Assembly (NCBI GenBank): GCA_021201335.1 | Contig: JAJQFD010000018.1 | Span: forward strand, 1 to 64,000 | Length of the DNA stretch: 64,000 nt | DNA from: Bacteroides sp. | GTDB lineage: Bacteria > Bacteroidota > Bacteroidia > Bacteroidales > Bacteroidaceae | Direction: 5' to 3' | Shown here: one piece after another, positions 49,201-58,479 of the stretch | Numbering within the stretch: the first letter of the stretch is position 1 | Layout: each line of letters begins with the position of its first letter | The notes under the pieces: model-generated | The model's input: only the letters and a program-made list of their open reading frames with translations | Told to the model about the DNA's origin: nothing | Databases searched by the model: none | Position numbers and translations under genes: made by a program

Positions 49201-50540
49201 TGGAGAAAACCGATGTAGTAGCCATGCTCTATGAAATATTCCTGAGTTTTGAGGACATGGCCGAGTCCAAGAATATGGATTTCCAGTTCGTTCCCTCCAC
49301 TACCTCCTACAAAATGTACGTGGACAAAGAAAAACTGGATAAGATTACTTACAACTTATTATCAAACGCTTTTAAGTACACTCCACAAGGAGGGAAAATT
49401 CGTCTTCATATAAATGTCGACTCCGAGCATGATCTATTGGAAATACAAGTAAGTGATACGGGAGTAGGAATTCCCAAAGAAAAGCGAAGCGAGTTATTCA
49501 AACGATTTATGCAAAGTAATTTTTCCGGTGAAAGTGTAGGTATCGGACTCCACCTGACTCATGAGTTAGTTACCGTTCACAAAGGAAATATATCATATAG
49601 CGAAAACACCGAAGGTGGCTCGATTTTTACAGTGACACTTCCCTTAAATATCAATGTATATGAAGACAACGATTTCCTGATTCCCAATAACGTTCTGATG
49701 CAAAAGAAGCAGGAATCTATTGTTCAGGAGCATTTCGGAGAAATAGATAAGCCGGAAGACTTACCTGCCCGCCCGAACCCACTCAACAAACAGAAAGTAC
49801 TCGTCATTGAAGATGACATCGATGTACGTCAATACCTGAAAGAAGAACTAAGCGCTTATTTCGAAGTTGAAGTGGCTGAAGATGGTACAACTGGTTTCCA
49901 GCTTGCTCAAGAGACTGCCCCGGATTTGATAGTATGCGATGTGATGATGCCCGGAATGAACGGATACGATGTTACCCGCAAGCTGAAAGCAGAATTCAAC
50001 ACTTCGCACATACCGGTTATTCTGTTAACAGCCCTGAGTCTTCCAGAAAATCACCTGGAAGGTATCGAGAGTGGAGCCGATGCCTATCTATCCAAGCCTT
50101 TCAGCATCCGTTTGCTATTAACCCGTATTATTAAACTATTGGAGCAGCGTGAAAAACTAAAAGAGAAGTTTTCAGAAGAACCTGGTATCATACGGACCGC
50201 TATTTATGCTTCCGACCGTGATAAAGAATTTGCAGATCAGCTACACTCCATTTTAACGGCCAACCTGGGCAATTCCAGCTTCTCTGTCGATGAGTTTGCC
50301 TCGCTGGTCAGTCTGGGAAGAACCGTTTTCTACAAAAAAGTGAAAGGAGTAACCGGTTATTCACCCAACGAATACCTGCGCATCATGCGTATGAAGAAAG
50401 CCGCTGAACTCTTACGGGAAGGGCATCTTACTGTTTCCGAAGTATCTTACAAAGTGGGCATCGACAATCCGTTTTACTTTAGCAAGTGCTTTAAAGCCCA
50501 GTTTGGAGTGGCACCATCGGTATTCCAGAAAGGAAAATAA
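46287..50540 (+). CDS. Hybrid two-component system sensor/regulator (HTCS)
   Basis: The 1417-residue one-protein signalling system has a signal peptide, then a periplasmic sensor of two propellers built of many Reg_prop repeats (about 30-750, of the form DxxGxIWxGT). A Y_Y_Y domain (about 770-850) and a transmembrane helix (about 857-880) follow. Inside the cell are a HisKA with the phospho-acceptor in HEFRTPLTL (His about 910), an HATPase (SNAFKYTP, DTGVGIP, GIGLHLTHELV), a receiver with Asp in IVCDVMMPG (about 1217) and a C-terminal AraC-type HTH. HTCS proteins sense polysaccharide fragments and switch on degradation genes. This one may govern the nearby pectin or aldA-lut genes. Confidence 0.95.
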   Translation: MQQRLIIALYLLLSSVYSFASIEIRSRQITIADGLANNSVRCFMQDSKGFIWMGTLNGLNRYNGNSFISYYPSFDNSLSLSERKVYDIKEDKNGFLWLYFSSERFSCYDLKKACFVDYTGCNEFLQKYSARTFASNGDVWLSNDVNGARRIIYENNSFRSVPYKWDLGNLPSNKVNFVAEGKNGTIWLGTESGLVRVIEDENVFVDKKEDFYQMALFEGNCYFLTREGKVFVYDETSSQLKLKDQPDQRLGKITGHFVLKDDWVILTTEGVFTYNFLSNQLQPRSDFFGENILSAMTVKDNKNNVWVSNHTGRVWYINTQTRKQKVFNLIPVEKMGYIDSERYQVVHDSRDIIWISTYGNGLFAYDLQKDELTHFKAGMDGFSHITSDYMLGVMEDRSGEIWISAEFSGISRISVINEGSYRYLPENPNLLDRSNTIRMVSVIDDNIWIGTRKGGIYVYDSNFNLQSSRKDFHSNIYAVVKDHEGKIWMGSRGDGLCIDDVWYKNNSYDPHSLSNNNIFCIHKDSKNRMWVGIFGGGLDLAEKTGNSYRFHHFFNNSYSQKQTRTICEDKNGKIWIGTSNGIYVFDPDSIINNPEKYYHYTYFKGDLTSNEIKYIFSDSKGNMWIATSGYGFSICTPGEDYNKQTFEHYGTKDGLCNDVIQSIAEDKQGNIWLSTEYGLSKFVRSQKTFENYFFSAYSQGNIFTETAVCQCQNGDILFGTNYGFIVFNPAKVKKPSLSFPVVFTNLNINGVNMLPGDQDSPLTRSLAYSNELKLTYQQNSFTINFSSFNYADAGQTKYSYILSGYDKNWSAPSTVNFASYKMLPHGTYELQVKSCNSSGVWNDTISTLKVIVAPPFYLTIWAFLVYALLLTTALFFTYRITRNFNRLHNKIQIEKQLTDYKLVFFTNISHEFRTPLTLIQGALERIRRMNISHKEMAYPLQTMEKSTKRLLRLIDQLLEFRKMQNNKLALSLEKTDVVAMLYEIFLSFEDMAESKNMDFQFVPSTTSYKMYVDKEKLDKITYNLLSNAFKYTPQGGKIRLHINVDSEHDLLEIQVSDTGVGIPKEKRSELFKRFMQSNFSGESVGIGLHLTHELVTVHKGNISYSENTEGGSIFTVTLPLNINVYEDNDFLIPNNVLMQKKQESIVQEHFGEIDKPEDLPARPNPLNKQKVLVIEDDIDVRQYLKEELSAYFEVEVAEDGTTGFQLAQETAPDLIVCDVMMPGMNGYDVTRKLKAEFNTSHIPVILLTALSLPENHLEGIESGADAYLSKPFSIRLLLTRIIKLLEQREKLKEKFSEEPGIIRTAIYASDRDKEFADQLHSILTANLGNSSFSVDEFASLVSLGRTVFYKKVKGVTGYSPNEYLRIMRMKKAAELLREGHLTVSEVSYKVGIDNPFYFSKCFKAQFGVAPSVFQKGK

Positions 50541-50570
50541 ACGCTTCGTTTTACCTCTCTTTTCAACCTA

Positions 50571-50607
50571 AAAAAGGGAGCTCCATCCTTTTGGAGGCTC
50601 CCTTTAA
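50571..50607. terminator. Bidirectional terminator between HTCS and HU-like genes
   Basis: AAAAAGGGAGCTCCA and TGGAGGCTCCCTTTAA form a strong stem flanked by A and T runs. Confidence 0.6.
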
Positions 50608-50643
50608 CAGACGCGCATATTCTTTTTCGGCTAGTGTTATGTA

Positions 50644-51156
50644 CTATGCAGCCGGATCAATAAAGCCACCATTGTCATTACCACCGCCATCACCATTATT
50701 GTTTCCATTATCCGGATCGGTGGTTGGGTTGGTTTGGTTCTTGGCCTTATTGATTTTTTCAAAAGTTACTCCAGTGAACATTGAGCGGGTTGTTCCGTTG
50801 AATTTATTACGGGTGTAAGTAGGAGTGAAGCGTACTTTCAGATCGGTGATCTGACTGGCACTCACTTCCTCTTCCGTATCAACTCCATTTCCCGTTGAAC
50901 GACAAGTTATCGTAAATGTTCCGAGTTGGTCGAGGCATACGGAACGGCTATCTAACAGGTAACCCTGTATAACGTCCATTAAATTATCTATCACATTGAG
51001 TGAATCACCCGGTGTTAAAGATGATCTTTTGGCTATCTGCATGGCCAGATCATACGCAGTGACTGGTTCTCCGACTTTTACCAGCCGGGGATGCCACTGA
51101 TTTTTTCCTTCTTTGGTTTCCATTGTACTTTGGAATGTTGTAAACAGTAAAGGCAT
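50644..51156 (-). CDS. HU-like DNA-binding protein with glycine-rich tail (HU-HIG type)
   Basis: The 170-residue protein has a HU/IHF-like fold from about 1-125 (PRLVKVGEPVTAYDLAMQIAKRS, VCLDQLGTFTIT, DLKVRFTPTYTRNKF) and a low-complexity tail with NGNNNGDGGGNDNGGF. Public family descriptions name this architecture HU-HIG (HU with Ig, wHTH or glycine-rich part). The start at MPLLFTTFQST (51156) is chosen since relatives begin so. HU-like proteins bend DNA; a target is unknown. It has a terminator shared with the sensor gene. Confidence 0.78.
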   Translation of the reverse strand: MPLLFTTFQSTMETKEGKNQWHPRLVKVGEPVTAYDLAMQIAKRSSLTPGDSLNVIDNLMDVIQGYLLDSRSVCLDQLGTFTITCRSTGNGVDTEEEVSASQITDLKVRFTPTYTRNKFNGTTRSMFTGVTFEKINKAKNQTNPTTDPDNGNNNGDGGGNDNGGFIDPAA

Positions 51157-51162
51157 AATCAA

Positions 51163-51747
51163 AATAAGTTTTTGGTTAAAAAATAAAATTTATTATCACA
51201 CTATAATTAATTAGGAGGATGAAAGACTATTTTTTATCATGCGCGTCTTTAATAATTCATTTCCTTATCAAATATAATGCAAATATAATATCAAAAGATA
51301 ATATATAAAAGTTTTAAAGCGTATTTTTTATGATTATCTGATTAATTTAGATGAATTCTAAATAAGAATGAAAAGAGCAGGAAATGATTATATATAGTAA
51401 GGTGTAGCGTTTATAAATGAATCGGGTACGTTAGATTAATACCTTTCTTCAAACCTTAATTTTAAAGCGTATTAGGAATCCATTAACGGAGAAAATGAAT
51501 CTCCAAAGATTGGCGCGGCCCCAGTCCGGGAACTTGCGCTGCGCAAATAGGTATAACTTGGGCTGCGCAACTCCGAAGACTTGGGCTGCGCAAGAAGAAG
51601 GATTGGGGCAGCACAAGTCATTCTTCTTGCGCTGCGCAAAAGATAATACCTAAAAACTATAATTTTGATAATCTCCCCTATATTCTTAGATACAAAGTTA
51701 CTCCAGATAAATTCTTTTTAATTATTTTGCAGAAAATTCAGTAGAAG
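51163..51747. other. 585-bp intergenic region with a periodic array
   Basis: This divergent promoter region between the HU-like gene and the nucleotidyltransferases holds the 22-24-bp-period array at 51510-51640. The rest (51163-51505) is AT-rich without visible repeats. Confidence 0.4.
51510..51640. repeat. Degenerate tandem array of near-palindromes, period 22-24 bp, six units
   Basis: The core TTGGGCTGCGCAA (variants TTGCGCTGCGCAA and TTGGGGCAGCACAA) starts at 51510, 51534, 51558, 51581, 51603 and 51627. Each core is close to a palindrome around GCGC. Spacers between cores vary. Confidence 0.65.
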
Positions 51748-52480
51748 ATGAAAAATATTATTCTCGATAAATTAGCCCACATAGAAAAAGAACACTCAAT
51801 TCGGATTCTTTTCGCTTGCGAATCGGGCAGCCGGGGCTGGGGATTCCCCTCTCCGGATAGTGATTATGATGTAAGATTTATCTACATAAGAAACCTGTCA
51901 GAGTATCTTTCTGTAAAAACGATAAAAGATTCAATGGATTTTCCAATTGATAAGGAATTAGATATCAATGGGTGGGACTTAAGAAAAGCCTTAAACCTAT
52001 TAACCAAATCCAATGTGAGTCCTTTTGAATGGCTGCAATCGCCCATTATTTATTTTCAGGAGGATCATTTTGCAGAAGAAATGAAACAATTGACTGATTC
52101 CTACTTTTGTCCGTGCGTTCATGTACGCCATTACCTGGAAATAGTCAAAATAGCCATGAACCAAATTGAAAATGATCAGATAAATATAAAAAAAACTATT
52201 TTATATATTGCGTCCCCTACTGGCAGCGCTGTGGGACATTGAACGAAAAATAGTATCCCCCATGCATATTATTCCGTTAATGAATTTATTGCCCGATCCT
52301 CTCCGAGAAAAAGTAGAATCATATATTCAACTTAAATCAACCTCAGAGGAAAGGTTCATTCTTAAAATCGACCCCCAACTAAAAGAATGGATCGAACAAA
52401 CATTTGCTTTTTGCAATGCACAAGCGGATGTATTAGAGAAAACTACTTTTTCTGCCGAACCGGCAAATACTTTTTTTTAG
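51748..52480 (+). pseudogene. Nucleotidyltransferase (RlaP-like, PF10127 type), frameshifted
   Basis: The nucleotidyltransferase signature ESGSRGWGFPSPDSDYDVRFIY (GS, DxD) lies at the N-terminus. The first frame ends at 52242. An A8 run (52188-52195) with one A too many splits it; with seven A it reads IKKLFYILRPLLAALWDIE, and coding goes on to 52480 (about 243 residues). RlaP-type proteins accompany RNA repair ligases, but none is seen here, so the substrate is unknown. It is directly followed by a second protein of the same family. Confidence 0.72.
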
Positions 52481-52497
52481 AAAAATGATTGAAAGAT

Positions 52498-53556
52498 ATG
52501 ACCATCCAGGAACTAAAAGATAAAAACCTACTTTTATTGGAATGCATCAGTGGAAGCAAAGCATATGGCTTAGACACTCCTACTTCGGATACAGATTTGA
52601 AAGGTGTATTTTACTTACCCAAAGATATGTTTTTCGGTACGAATTACATTCCCCAGATCAGTAATGAAACCAACGATGAAGTGTACTATGAATTAGGAAG
52701 GTTTTTTGACCTACTAACGAAAAACAACCCAAATCTATTGGAAATGCTGGCTTCACCCGAAGAATGTATATTATACAAGCATCCCCTGATGCAAATCCTG
52801 ACACCCGACTTATTTTTATCCGGGTTGTGTAAAGATACGTTTGCAGGCTATGCCATCTCACAAATCAAGAAGGCCCTGGGGTATAAAAAGAAGATTGTGA
52901 ACCCCATGGAGAAAGAGAAAAAAGAGGTGTTGGATTTCTGCTATATTCTGGATGGATATTCTTCTCTGTCCGTAAAGGAATGGCTTCTCCGGAAGAATTA
53001 TGTGCAGGAAAGTTGCGGACTTTCTTCCATTGCCCATACCAAAGGAATGTATGCTTTATTTTATGATACTACCGGTGAAAACAAGTACAAAGGAATTATT
53101 CGCAAAACAGAAGCCAATGAAGTTTCGTTATCCTCCATTCCAAAAGGAGAAAATCCCATTGCATACCTTTCATTTAATATCGAAGCCTACTCCATGTATT
53201 GCAAAGAATACAAAGAATACTGGGAATGGGTAGACAATAGAAATGAAAACCGTTATGCGGGAAATCAACAGCATGGAAAAAACTACGATTCCAAGAATAT
53301 GATGCATACCATCCGGCTTCTACAAGTTGCTGAAGAAATATTTAAAGATGGAAAGTTAAACATAAAGCGCCCAAACAGAGAGGAATTACTCGCCATTAAA
53401 AAAGGTGATAAAGAATACGATGAATTAGTAAAAATGGCCGAAGATTTAATGAGTAGTATCGAGTATTATGCATCTGTTAGTAATTTGCCCGCTTCTCCCG
53501 ACAGAACAAAAATAGAACAGATATTAGTGAAGATACGGACGGAGCTTTATGGGTAA
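52498..53556 (+). CDS. Nucleotidyltransferase domain protein (RlaP-like)
   Basis: The 352-residue protein has the signature ECISGSKAYGLDTPTSDTDLKG (GS and DxD) and later helices such as FDLLTKNNPNLLEMLASPE and KNYDSKNMMHTIRLLQVAEEIF that fit the RlaP/PF10127 family. Start taken at ATG 52498; TTG at 52489 would add three residues. It forms a tandem with the preceding related gene. Its 3' end is 3 bp from the convergent DUF4294 gene. The nucleotide and acceptor are unknown. Confidence 0.75.
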   Translation: MTIQELKDKNLLLLECISGSKAYGLDTPTSDTDLKGVFYLPKDMFFGTNYIPQISNETNDEVYYELGRFFDLLTKNNPNLLEMLASPEECILYKHPLMQILTPDLFLSGLCKDTFAGYAISQIKKALGYKKKIVNPMEKEKKEVLDFCYILDGYSSLSVKEWLLRKNYVQESCGLSSIAHTKGMYALFYDTTGENKYKGIIRKTEANEVSLSSIPKGENPIAYLSFNIEAYSMYCKEYKEYWEWVDNRNENRYAGNQQHGKNYDSKNMMHTIRLLQVAEEIFKDGKLNIKRPNREELLAIKKGDKEYDELVKMAEDLMSSIEYYASVSNLPASPDRTKIEQILVKIRTELYG

Positions 53557-53559
53557 AAC

Positions 53560-54165
53560 TTATATTTGCCCACTCTCGATCAACAGAATAACTCGTTCCG
53601 TTAGTTGATCATCCCCCTGCGGATCGTATTCTTTTTTAAGACTCGCTCCGAATAAACTGGCAAAGGTTTGATAAATACCGGCTCGGAATGGTCCAATAAA
53701 GGCTTTTACCAACTCATAGGAAGACTGATGGCACTGTCTGTCAATCAGTTTAATAAGCATTTTACCTTGTGAGAAAGTGAGTTTTTTCATTTGTGGAGTA
53801 TATTGTTCTTTCAATCCTTTCTCCACATTTTTAATATGCCGTTCTTTAGCCTTTTCATCCGGTAATGTTTGCAGGTATTCGTACGTTTCAATTACCACCT
53901 TATATATTTCCTTCGATATAGGTAATGTCTTCTTTACGTTTCTAACCAGTTTATCATACTCTTTTTGCTGTCTTTTATTTTTAAAGACAAGTGGTTTGAA
54001 TATATATACCTGAGGTAATTTTACCCACGGAATGGTATCTCCTTGATATATAGTGGCAGGAACCAGATAACTTTTATCCGGTTGGTTTTCTTCCTGGGCC
54101 TGGCAGAGCGAAATACCAGTTAAGGCAAATAGGCTAATTATTAATAAGTTAAGCCGCAGTTTCAT
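53560..54165 (-). CDS. Secreted DUF4294 protein
   Basis: The 201-residue protein has a signal peptide (MKLRLNLLIISLFALTGISL). The conserved body contains GDTIPWVKLPQVYIF, MLIKLIDRQCHQSSYELVKAF, YQTFASLFGASLKKEYDPQGDD. These are hallmarks of DUF4294, widespread in Bacteroidetes and of unknown function. It is divergent from the HhH/barrel gene. Confidence 0.85.
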   Translation of the reverse strand: MKLRLNLLIISLFALTGISLCQAQEENQPDKSYLVPATIYQGDTIPWVKLPQVYIFKPLVFKNKRQQKEYDKLVRNVKKTLPISKEIYKVVIETYEYLQTLPDEKAKERHIKNVEKGLKEQYTPQMKKLTFSQGKMLIKLIDRQCHQSSYELVKAFIGPFRAGIYQTFASLFGASLKKEYDPQGDDQLTERVILLIESGQI

Positions 54166-54274
54166 CTTACAAAAATAGAAGATTATTTCTTATTCTGCTT
54201 TTTTTCTTTGTCCTGTTAACTAATTTAAATTACCTTCGTCCGCCATTTAATAAATTAAAACACAGCAAAAATCT

Positions 54275-56305
54275 TTGGAGAGAATGAGTACCAGATGCCT
54301 CATTATGCTATTCGTATGCATCTTTTTTACGATGAATACCAATGCTCAAAATGTTTCATCTACTTCCTGGAATGAAGTTATAGAACAGTTAGCCATATCC
54401 GCCGAAGACCAGGATATTGATTTGAGCTCTGAAATAGAAGAATTATCCGAGCAAATAAGCGAACCACTCAACCTAAATACCGTCACAAAAGACCAACTGG
54501 AACGTTTTCCTTTTCTCACAGATATTCAGATAGAGAATATATTAGCCTATCTTTATATAAACGGCCCCATGAAAACTATATACGAACTCCAATTAATTGA
54601 AAATCTCGATAAACAGACTATTCAATACCTGCTTCCTTTTGTTTATGTCGACATAGTTAAGGAGAAAGATCCGATACCCACCTTGAACAATATACTTAAA
54701 TATGCTAAGAATGAAGTAGTCACTCGCTTTGATATTCCCTTTTATCAGCGAAAAGGATATGAAACGGTTTATCTGGGCCCCTCACTTTATCATTCCCTGC
54801 GCTACAGTTTTCGTTACCGTGACCAGCTGTATGCAGGAATAACCGCTGAAAAAGACGCCGGTGAACCGTTCGCAGCTTTACACAACAGAAAGGGATACAA
54901 TTATTATTCCTTTTACTTTTATCTGCGGAATATTGGTTGGCTTAAAGCACTGACACTCGGTAATTACCGGCTCAGTTTTGGACATGGATTGGTAATCAGT
55001 AATGATTTCACAATGGGTAAAACCTCTTCTTTATCCACCATTAACTTTCGGAACAATACCATTAAGAAACATTCTTCCAGCGATGAATACAATTATTTCC
55101 GAGGAATAGCTACCGCCATTCAATGGAATCGAGTTGTTCTCTCCGAATTCTATTCTCATCGATCCTTCGATGGAACGGTGTCTGATACTTCCATTAGTTC
55201 CATCAACAAAACAGGATTACACCGTACAGAGAAAGAAGCCGACAGGAGAGGAAGCCTTACTCAGCAACTGGCAGGTGGAAACATTACTTACCAGAAAAAT
55301 AATTTCAAAATAGGAGCCACCGGTATTTATTAATTCTTTGATAAACCATATGAACCCCAGAAAAGGGAGTATTCCAAACACAACCTGAGAGGTAATCATT
55401 TCTATAATCTGGGCATTGACTATGCCTACCGATGGAACAGATTCACCTTTACCGGAGAAACAGTCAAAGGAAAAAAAGACGGAATAGCTACTATAAACAG
55501 TATATCCTATTCATCACCATCCAACTATCAATTCATCTTTGTTCACCGTTACTATTCCATTGATTACTGGGCCTGGTTCGGGCGTTCTTTCTCCGAAGGA
55601 GGTTATGTGCAAAACGAGAACGGATACTATCTGGCGATGGAAGGAAGTCCGTTTCGGAACTGGAAATTCTTTGTTTCAGCAGATTATTTCAGGTTTCCGT
55701 GGTGGAAGTATCTGGTTGATAAACCTTCTTCCGGCTTCGACGGTATATTGCAGACAAGCTGGTTTCCCCGGAAAGACCTGAATATGTTTATCAGGTATCA
55801 GTATAAACAGAAAGAAAAGAACTATATAGACGAAGAGAAGGTAAAAACTGTCAGACCGATTTACCATCATCGTTTCCGCTACCGGATGAATTATACTCCA
55901 CTCCCTGAACTGTCGCTTCGTTTTACATTTGATTATAACACAATTTATCCGCAGGGAGTAACGCCCAGTCAGGGATTTCAATTCACACAGATGGCCGGAT
56001 ACAGCTTCCAAAAAATACCCTTGAAACTGGAAATTCAGGGAAGTTATTTTCATACGGACGATTATGCCTCCCGTATATATGCTTATGAGAAAGGTTTACT
56101 ATATACATTTTATACCCCGTCTTTTTATGGAAAGGGCCTCAGACTAACAGCTCATTTTCGGTATGATATTCAGAAGAATTGGATGATTATCGCTAAATAC
56201 GGCCATATTACTTATTTTGACAGAGCAGAGATTGGTTCGGGAAACGATTTAATAAAAGATAATAAGAAACAGGATCTACAGCTACAATTACGTGTCAGGT
56301 TTTAA
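54275..56305 (+). pseudogene. Helix-hairpin-helix / outer-membrane barrel protein with in-frame stop
   Basis: After a signal peptide (CLIMLFVCIFFTMNTNAQ) come a ComEA-like helix-hairpin-helix pair (LNLNTVTKDQLERFPFLTD, GPMKTIYELQLIENLD, about 65-115) and then a beta-barrel-like region with many amphipathic aromatic strands ending LQLRVRF. A TAA at 55331-55333 interrupts the same frame (ATGIY then FFDKPYEPQKREYSKH), so a single base change truncates a 676-residue protein. This Bacteroidetes family has no established function. The 3' gene start MQNENGYYLAMEG at 55607 is internal, not a separate gene. Confidence 0.68.
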
Positions 56306-56328
56306 TTAACTTTGTTCTTGAATATATA

Positions 56329-57117
56329 ATGAAGTATCGCATGTCAACCATCATATTTCCGGCTCCTATCTTTGGACCGGTTCATTCACGCCGTTTGGGT
56401 GTTTCTTTGGGTCTTAACCTTCTTCCGGGTAATGGTAAAGTTTGCTCTTTCGATTGCATCTATTGTGAATGTGGTTACAACAAAGATTTCAGAACCAAAT
56501 CTCCTCTTCCTTCCCGTGAAGAAGTCAGCACGGCTTTGGAAGCAAAACTGAAGGACATGAAAGAAAACGGTCCTGCACCGGATGTCTTGACGTTTGCAGG
56601 AAACGGAGAACCCACCATTCACCCTAAATTCCCGAAAATTATCGACGATACAATTGCTCTGCGCAATCAGTATTTTCCGGAAGCGAAAATAAGTATATTA
56701 AGTAACGCCGCTCATATAAACCGCCCAAAAGTATTTGAAGCCCTTCGCAAAGTAGACAACAATATTTTGAAACTGGATACCGTAAATGAAGATTACATCC
56801 GGTTGGTTGATCGGCCCGCCGGCCGGTATGTACTTTCTGAAGTAATTGAAAATATGAAAGCCTTCCGTGGTGAATGTATTATTCAAACCATGTTTGTAAA
56901 AGGAACCTTCAATGGCATAGATGTGGATAACACCACAGACGAATACGTACTTCCATGGATCAATGTTGTGAAAGAAATTGCTCCGCGACAAGTGATGATT
57001 TACACGATTGATCGGGAAACTCCTGACCAATTCTTGCGAAAAGCTACTCACGAGGAGTTGGATCGAATTCTCGATTTGCTGAACAATGAAGGGATTCCGA
57101 CAACGGCTTCCTATTAA
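56329..57117 (+). CDS. Radical SAM protein
   Basis: The 262-residue protein has the cluster motif CSFDCIYCECG (CxxxCxxC) at about 42-52 and the SAM-binding loop TFAGNGEPTIHPKF. The beginning PAPIFGPVHSRRLGVSLGLNLLP is shared by a broad uncharacterised group of radical SAM proteins in Bacteroidetes. An ATG at 56341 (MSTIIFPAPIFGP) is equally likely as start. The substrate is not predictable. It lies 23 bp after the HhH/barrel gene. Confidence 0.82.
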   Translation: MKYRMSTIIFPAPIFGPVHSRRLGVSLGLNLLPGNGKVCSFDCIYCECGYNKDFRTKSPLPSREEVSTALEAKLKDMKENGPAPDVLTFAGNGEPTIHPKFPKIIDDTIALRNQYFPEAKISILSNAAHINRPKVFEALRKVDNNILKLDTVNEDYIRLVDRPAGRYVLSEVIENMKAFRGECIIQTMFVKGTFNGIDVDNTTDEYVLPWINVVKEIAPRQVMIYTIDRETPDQFLRKATHEELDRILDLLNNEGIPTTASY

Positions 57118-57119
57118 AA

Positions 57120-57164
57120 AATGAGTAGAAAACAAAGATTCATTCTCTTTGTATCCTACTCATT
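57120..57164. terminator. Bidirectional terminator
   Basis: AATGAGTAG (57120-57128) pairs with CTACTCATT (57156-57164), and ACAAAGA pairs with TCTTTGT inside. It lies between two converging genes. Confidence 0.65.
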
Positions 57165-57186
57165 CTTATTTCAAAAGGGTTATTAT

Positions 57187-58479
57187 CTACTGCTGAACTG
57201 CTGTTACTTTCCATATACAATTGGAAGCGTCATCACTTATCAATAGGGCTCCAGTCGGAGTAACGGCCACACATACCGGACGTCCATGTACAATTCCTTT
57301 CTTAGTATCCACAACAAATCCGGTAAGAAAATCTTCCGGAGCACCTACTGGCATCCCATTGGCAAAAGGAACGAATAATACCTTATAACCTGACAGTACT
57401 GATCTATTCCAGGAACCATGCTGAGCTATAAACATTCCATTCTGGTAACGTGGAGGGAACTGATTACCCCTATAAAAGACCAACCCTAGTGAAGACGTGT
57501 GAGAACCTAAGTCAATATCAGGAACAATCGTCTTCGCAACCAGATCCGGACGCATTCCCGTCATTCTCGGATCTTCATTTGGGCCATAGTAAGCATACGG
57601 CCAGCCATAAAAACCGCCTTTCTGCACATGGGTAGCATAATCAGGTACTAAGTCATCTCCCAATTGATCACGTTCATTTACGGCTGTCCACAAATTACCT
57701 GTTACAGGATCCCAATCCATTGGTACCGGATTCCTCAATCCGGATGCATAGATTATTTCGCCACTTCCATCCAGATTTACTTCCAGGATACAAGCACGAC
57801 GTTCTTCTTCGTCCAATCCGTATTCAGCATTATTGCTGGCTGAACCTATAGAAATATAAATTTTATCTTTTGTTGTATTCGTTATTATATTACGGGTCCA
57901 ATGATTATTATATCCTCCGGCCGGCAAATCAACTATTTTTTCACCTTCACCAGATAAGGAAGTACTTCTTGGATTATAGGGAAATCTAAGCAATGCATCC
58001 GTATTAGCAACGTAGAAATAATTGTCCACTACTAACATGCCAAATGGCTGGTTTAGTCCGGTTTTATAAATATAGTGACTATCGTATTTTCCATCTCCAT
58101 CTTTATCCCTGAATAAAGTAATTCTGTTTCTCACAATGTAATTTTGGAATTCGCTTTTTGCCGTTCCATGTTTATTATATTCATCTTTATCCGGCTTTTC
58201 GGTAGCAGCTTCGGAAACAAAAACATCTCCATTAGGAGCTACGTAAATCCACCTGGGATTGTGAAAATCTTCTGCAAAACGAGTAACTGTAAAACCTTTG
58301 GGTGTAACAGGCATTTTTCCATCCGACCACCCTATAACCTTGCTAAAATTATTCACTAAAGGAGTGGCATAAGGTTCCGGAAGCACCGGAGGATTAATCT
58401 GAGAATGTACCGAACTTAAAAACCCACCTATTGTAAGCATTAAAACCGTACATAACATAAAAACAGTTCTTTTCTTCAT
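57187..58479 (-). CDS. PQQ-dependent sugar dehydrogenase-like (sorbosone dehydrogenase family)
   Basis: The 430-residue exported protein (signal peptide FMLCTVLMLTIGGFLSSVHS) is a six-bladed propeller with family motifs: VTRFAEDFHNPRWIYVAPNGDVFVSE, LRFPYNPRSTSL, YISIGSASNN, YASGLRNPVPMDWDPVTGNLWTAVNERDQLGDDL, HTSSLGLVFYRG, HGSWNRSVLSGYKVLFVPF. The usual His, Arg and Glu of the PQQ site seem present, but no PQQ synthesis genes are in view, so a different ligand is possible. It is divergent from a TonB receptor and probably functionally linked to it. Confidence 0.78.
   Translation of the reverse strand: MKKRTVFMLCTVLMLTIGGFLSSVHSQINPPVLPEPYATPLVNNFSKVIGWSDGKMPVTPKGFTVTRFAEDFHNPRWIYVAPNGDVFVSEAATEKPDKDEYNKHGTAKSEFQNYIVRNRITLFRDKDGDGKYDSHYIYKTGLNQPFGMLVVDNYFYVANTDALLRFPYNPRSTSLSGEGEKIVDLPAGGYNNHWTRNIITNTTKDKIYISIGSASNNAEYGLDEEERRACILEVNLDGSGEIIYASGLRNPVPMDWDPVTGNLWTAVNERDQLGDDLVPDYATHVQKGGFYGWPYAYYGPNEDPRMTGMRPDLVAKTIVPDIDLGSHTSSLGLVFYRGNQFPPRYQNGMFIAQHGSWNRSVLSGYKVLFVPFANGMPVGAPEDFLTGFVVDTKKGIVHGRPVCVAVTPTGALLISDDASNCIWKVTAVQQ

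Noticed and set aside
55607..56305. Separate gene starting MQNENGYYLAM
   Set aside because: It is in the same frame as the gene at 54275 and continues the same barrel after a stop codon.
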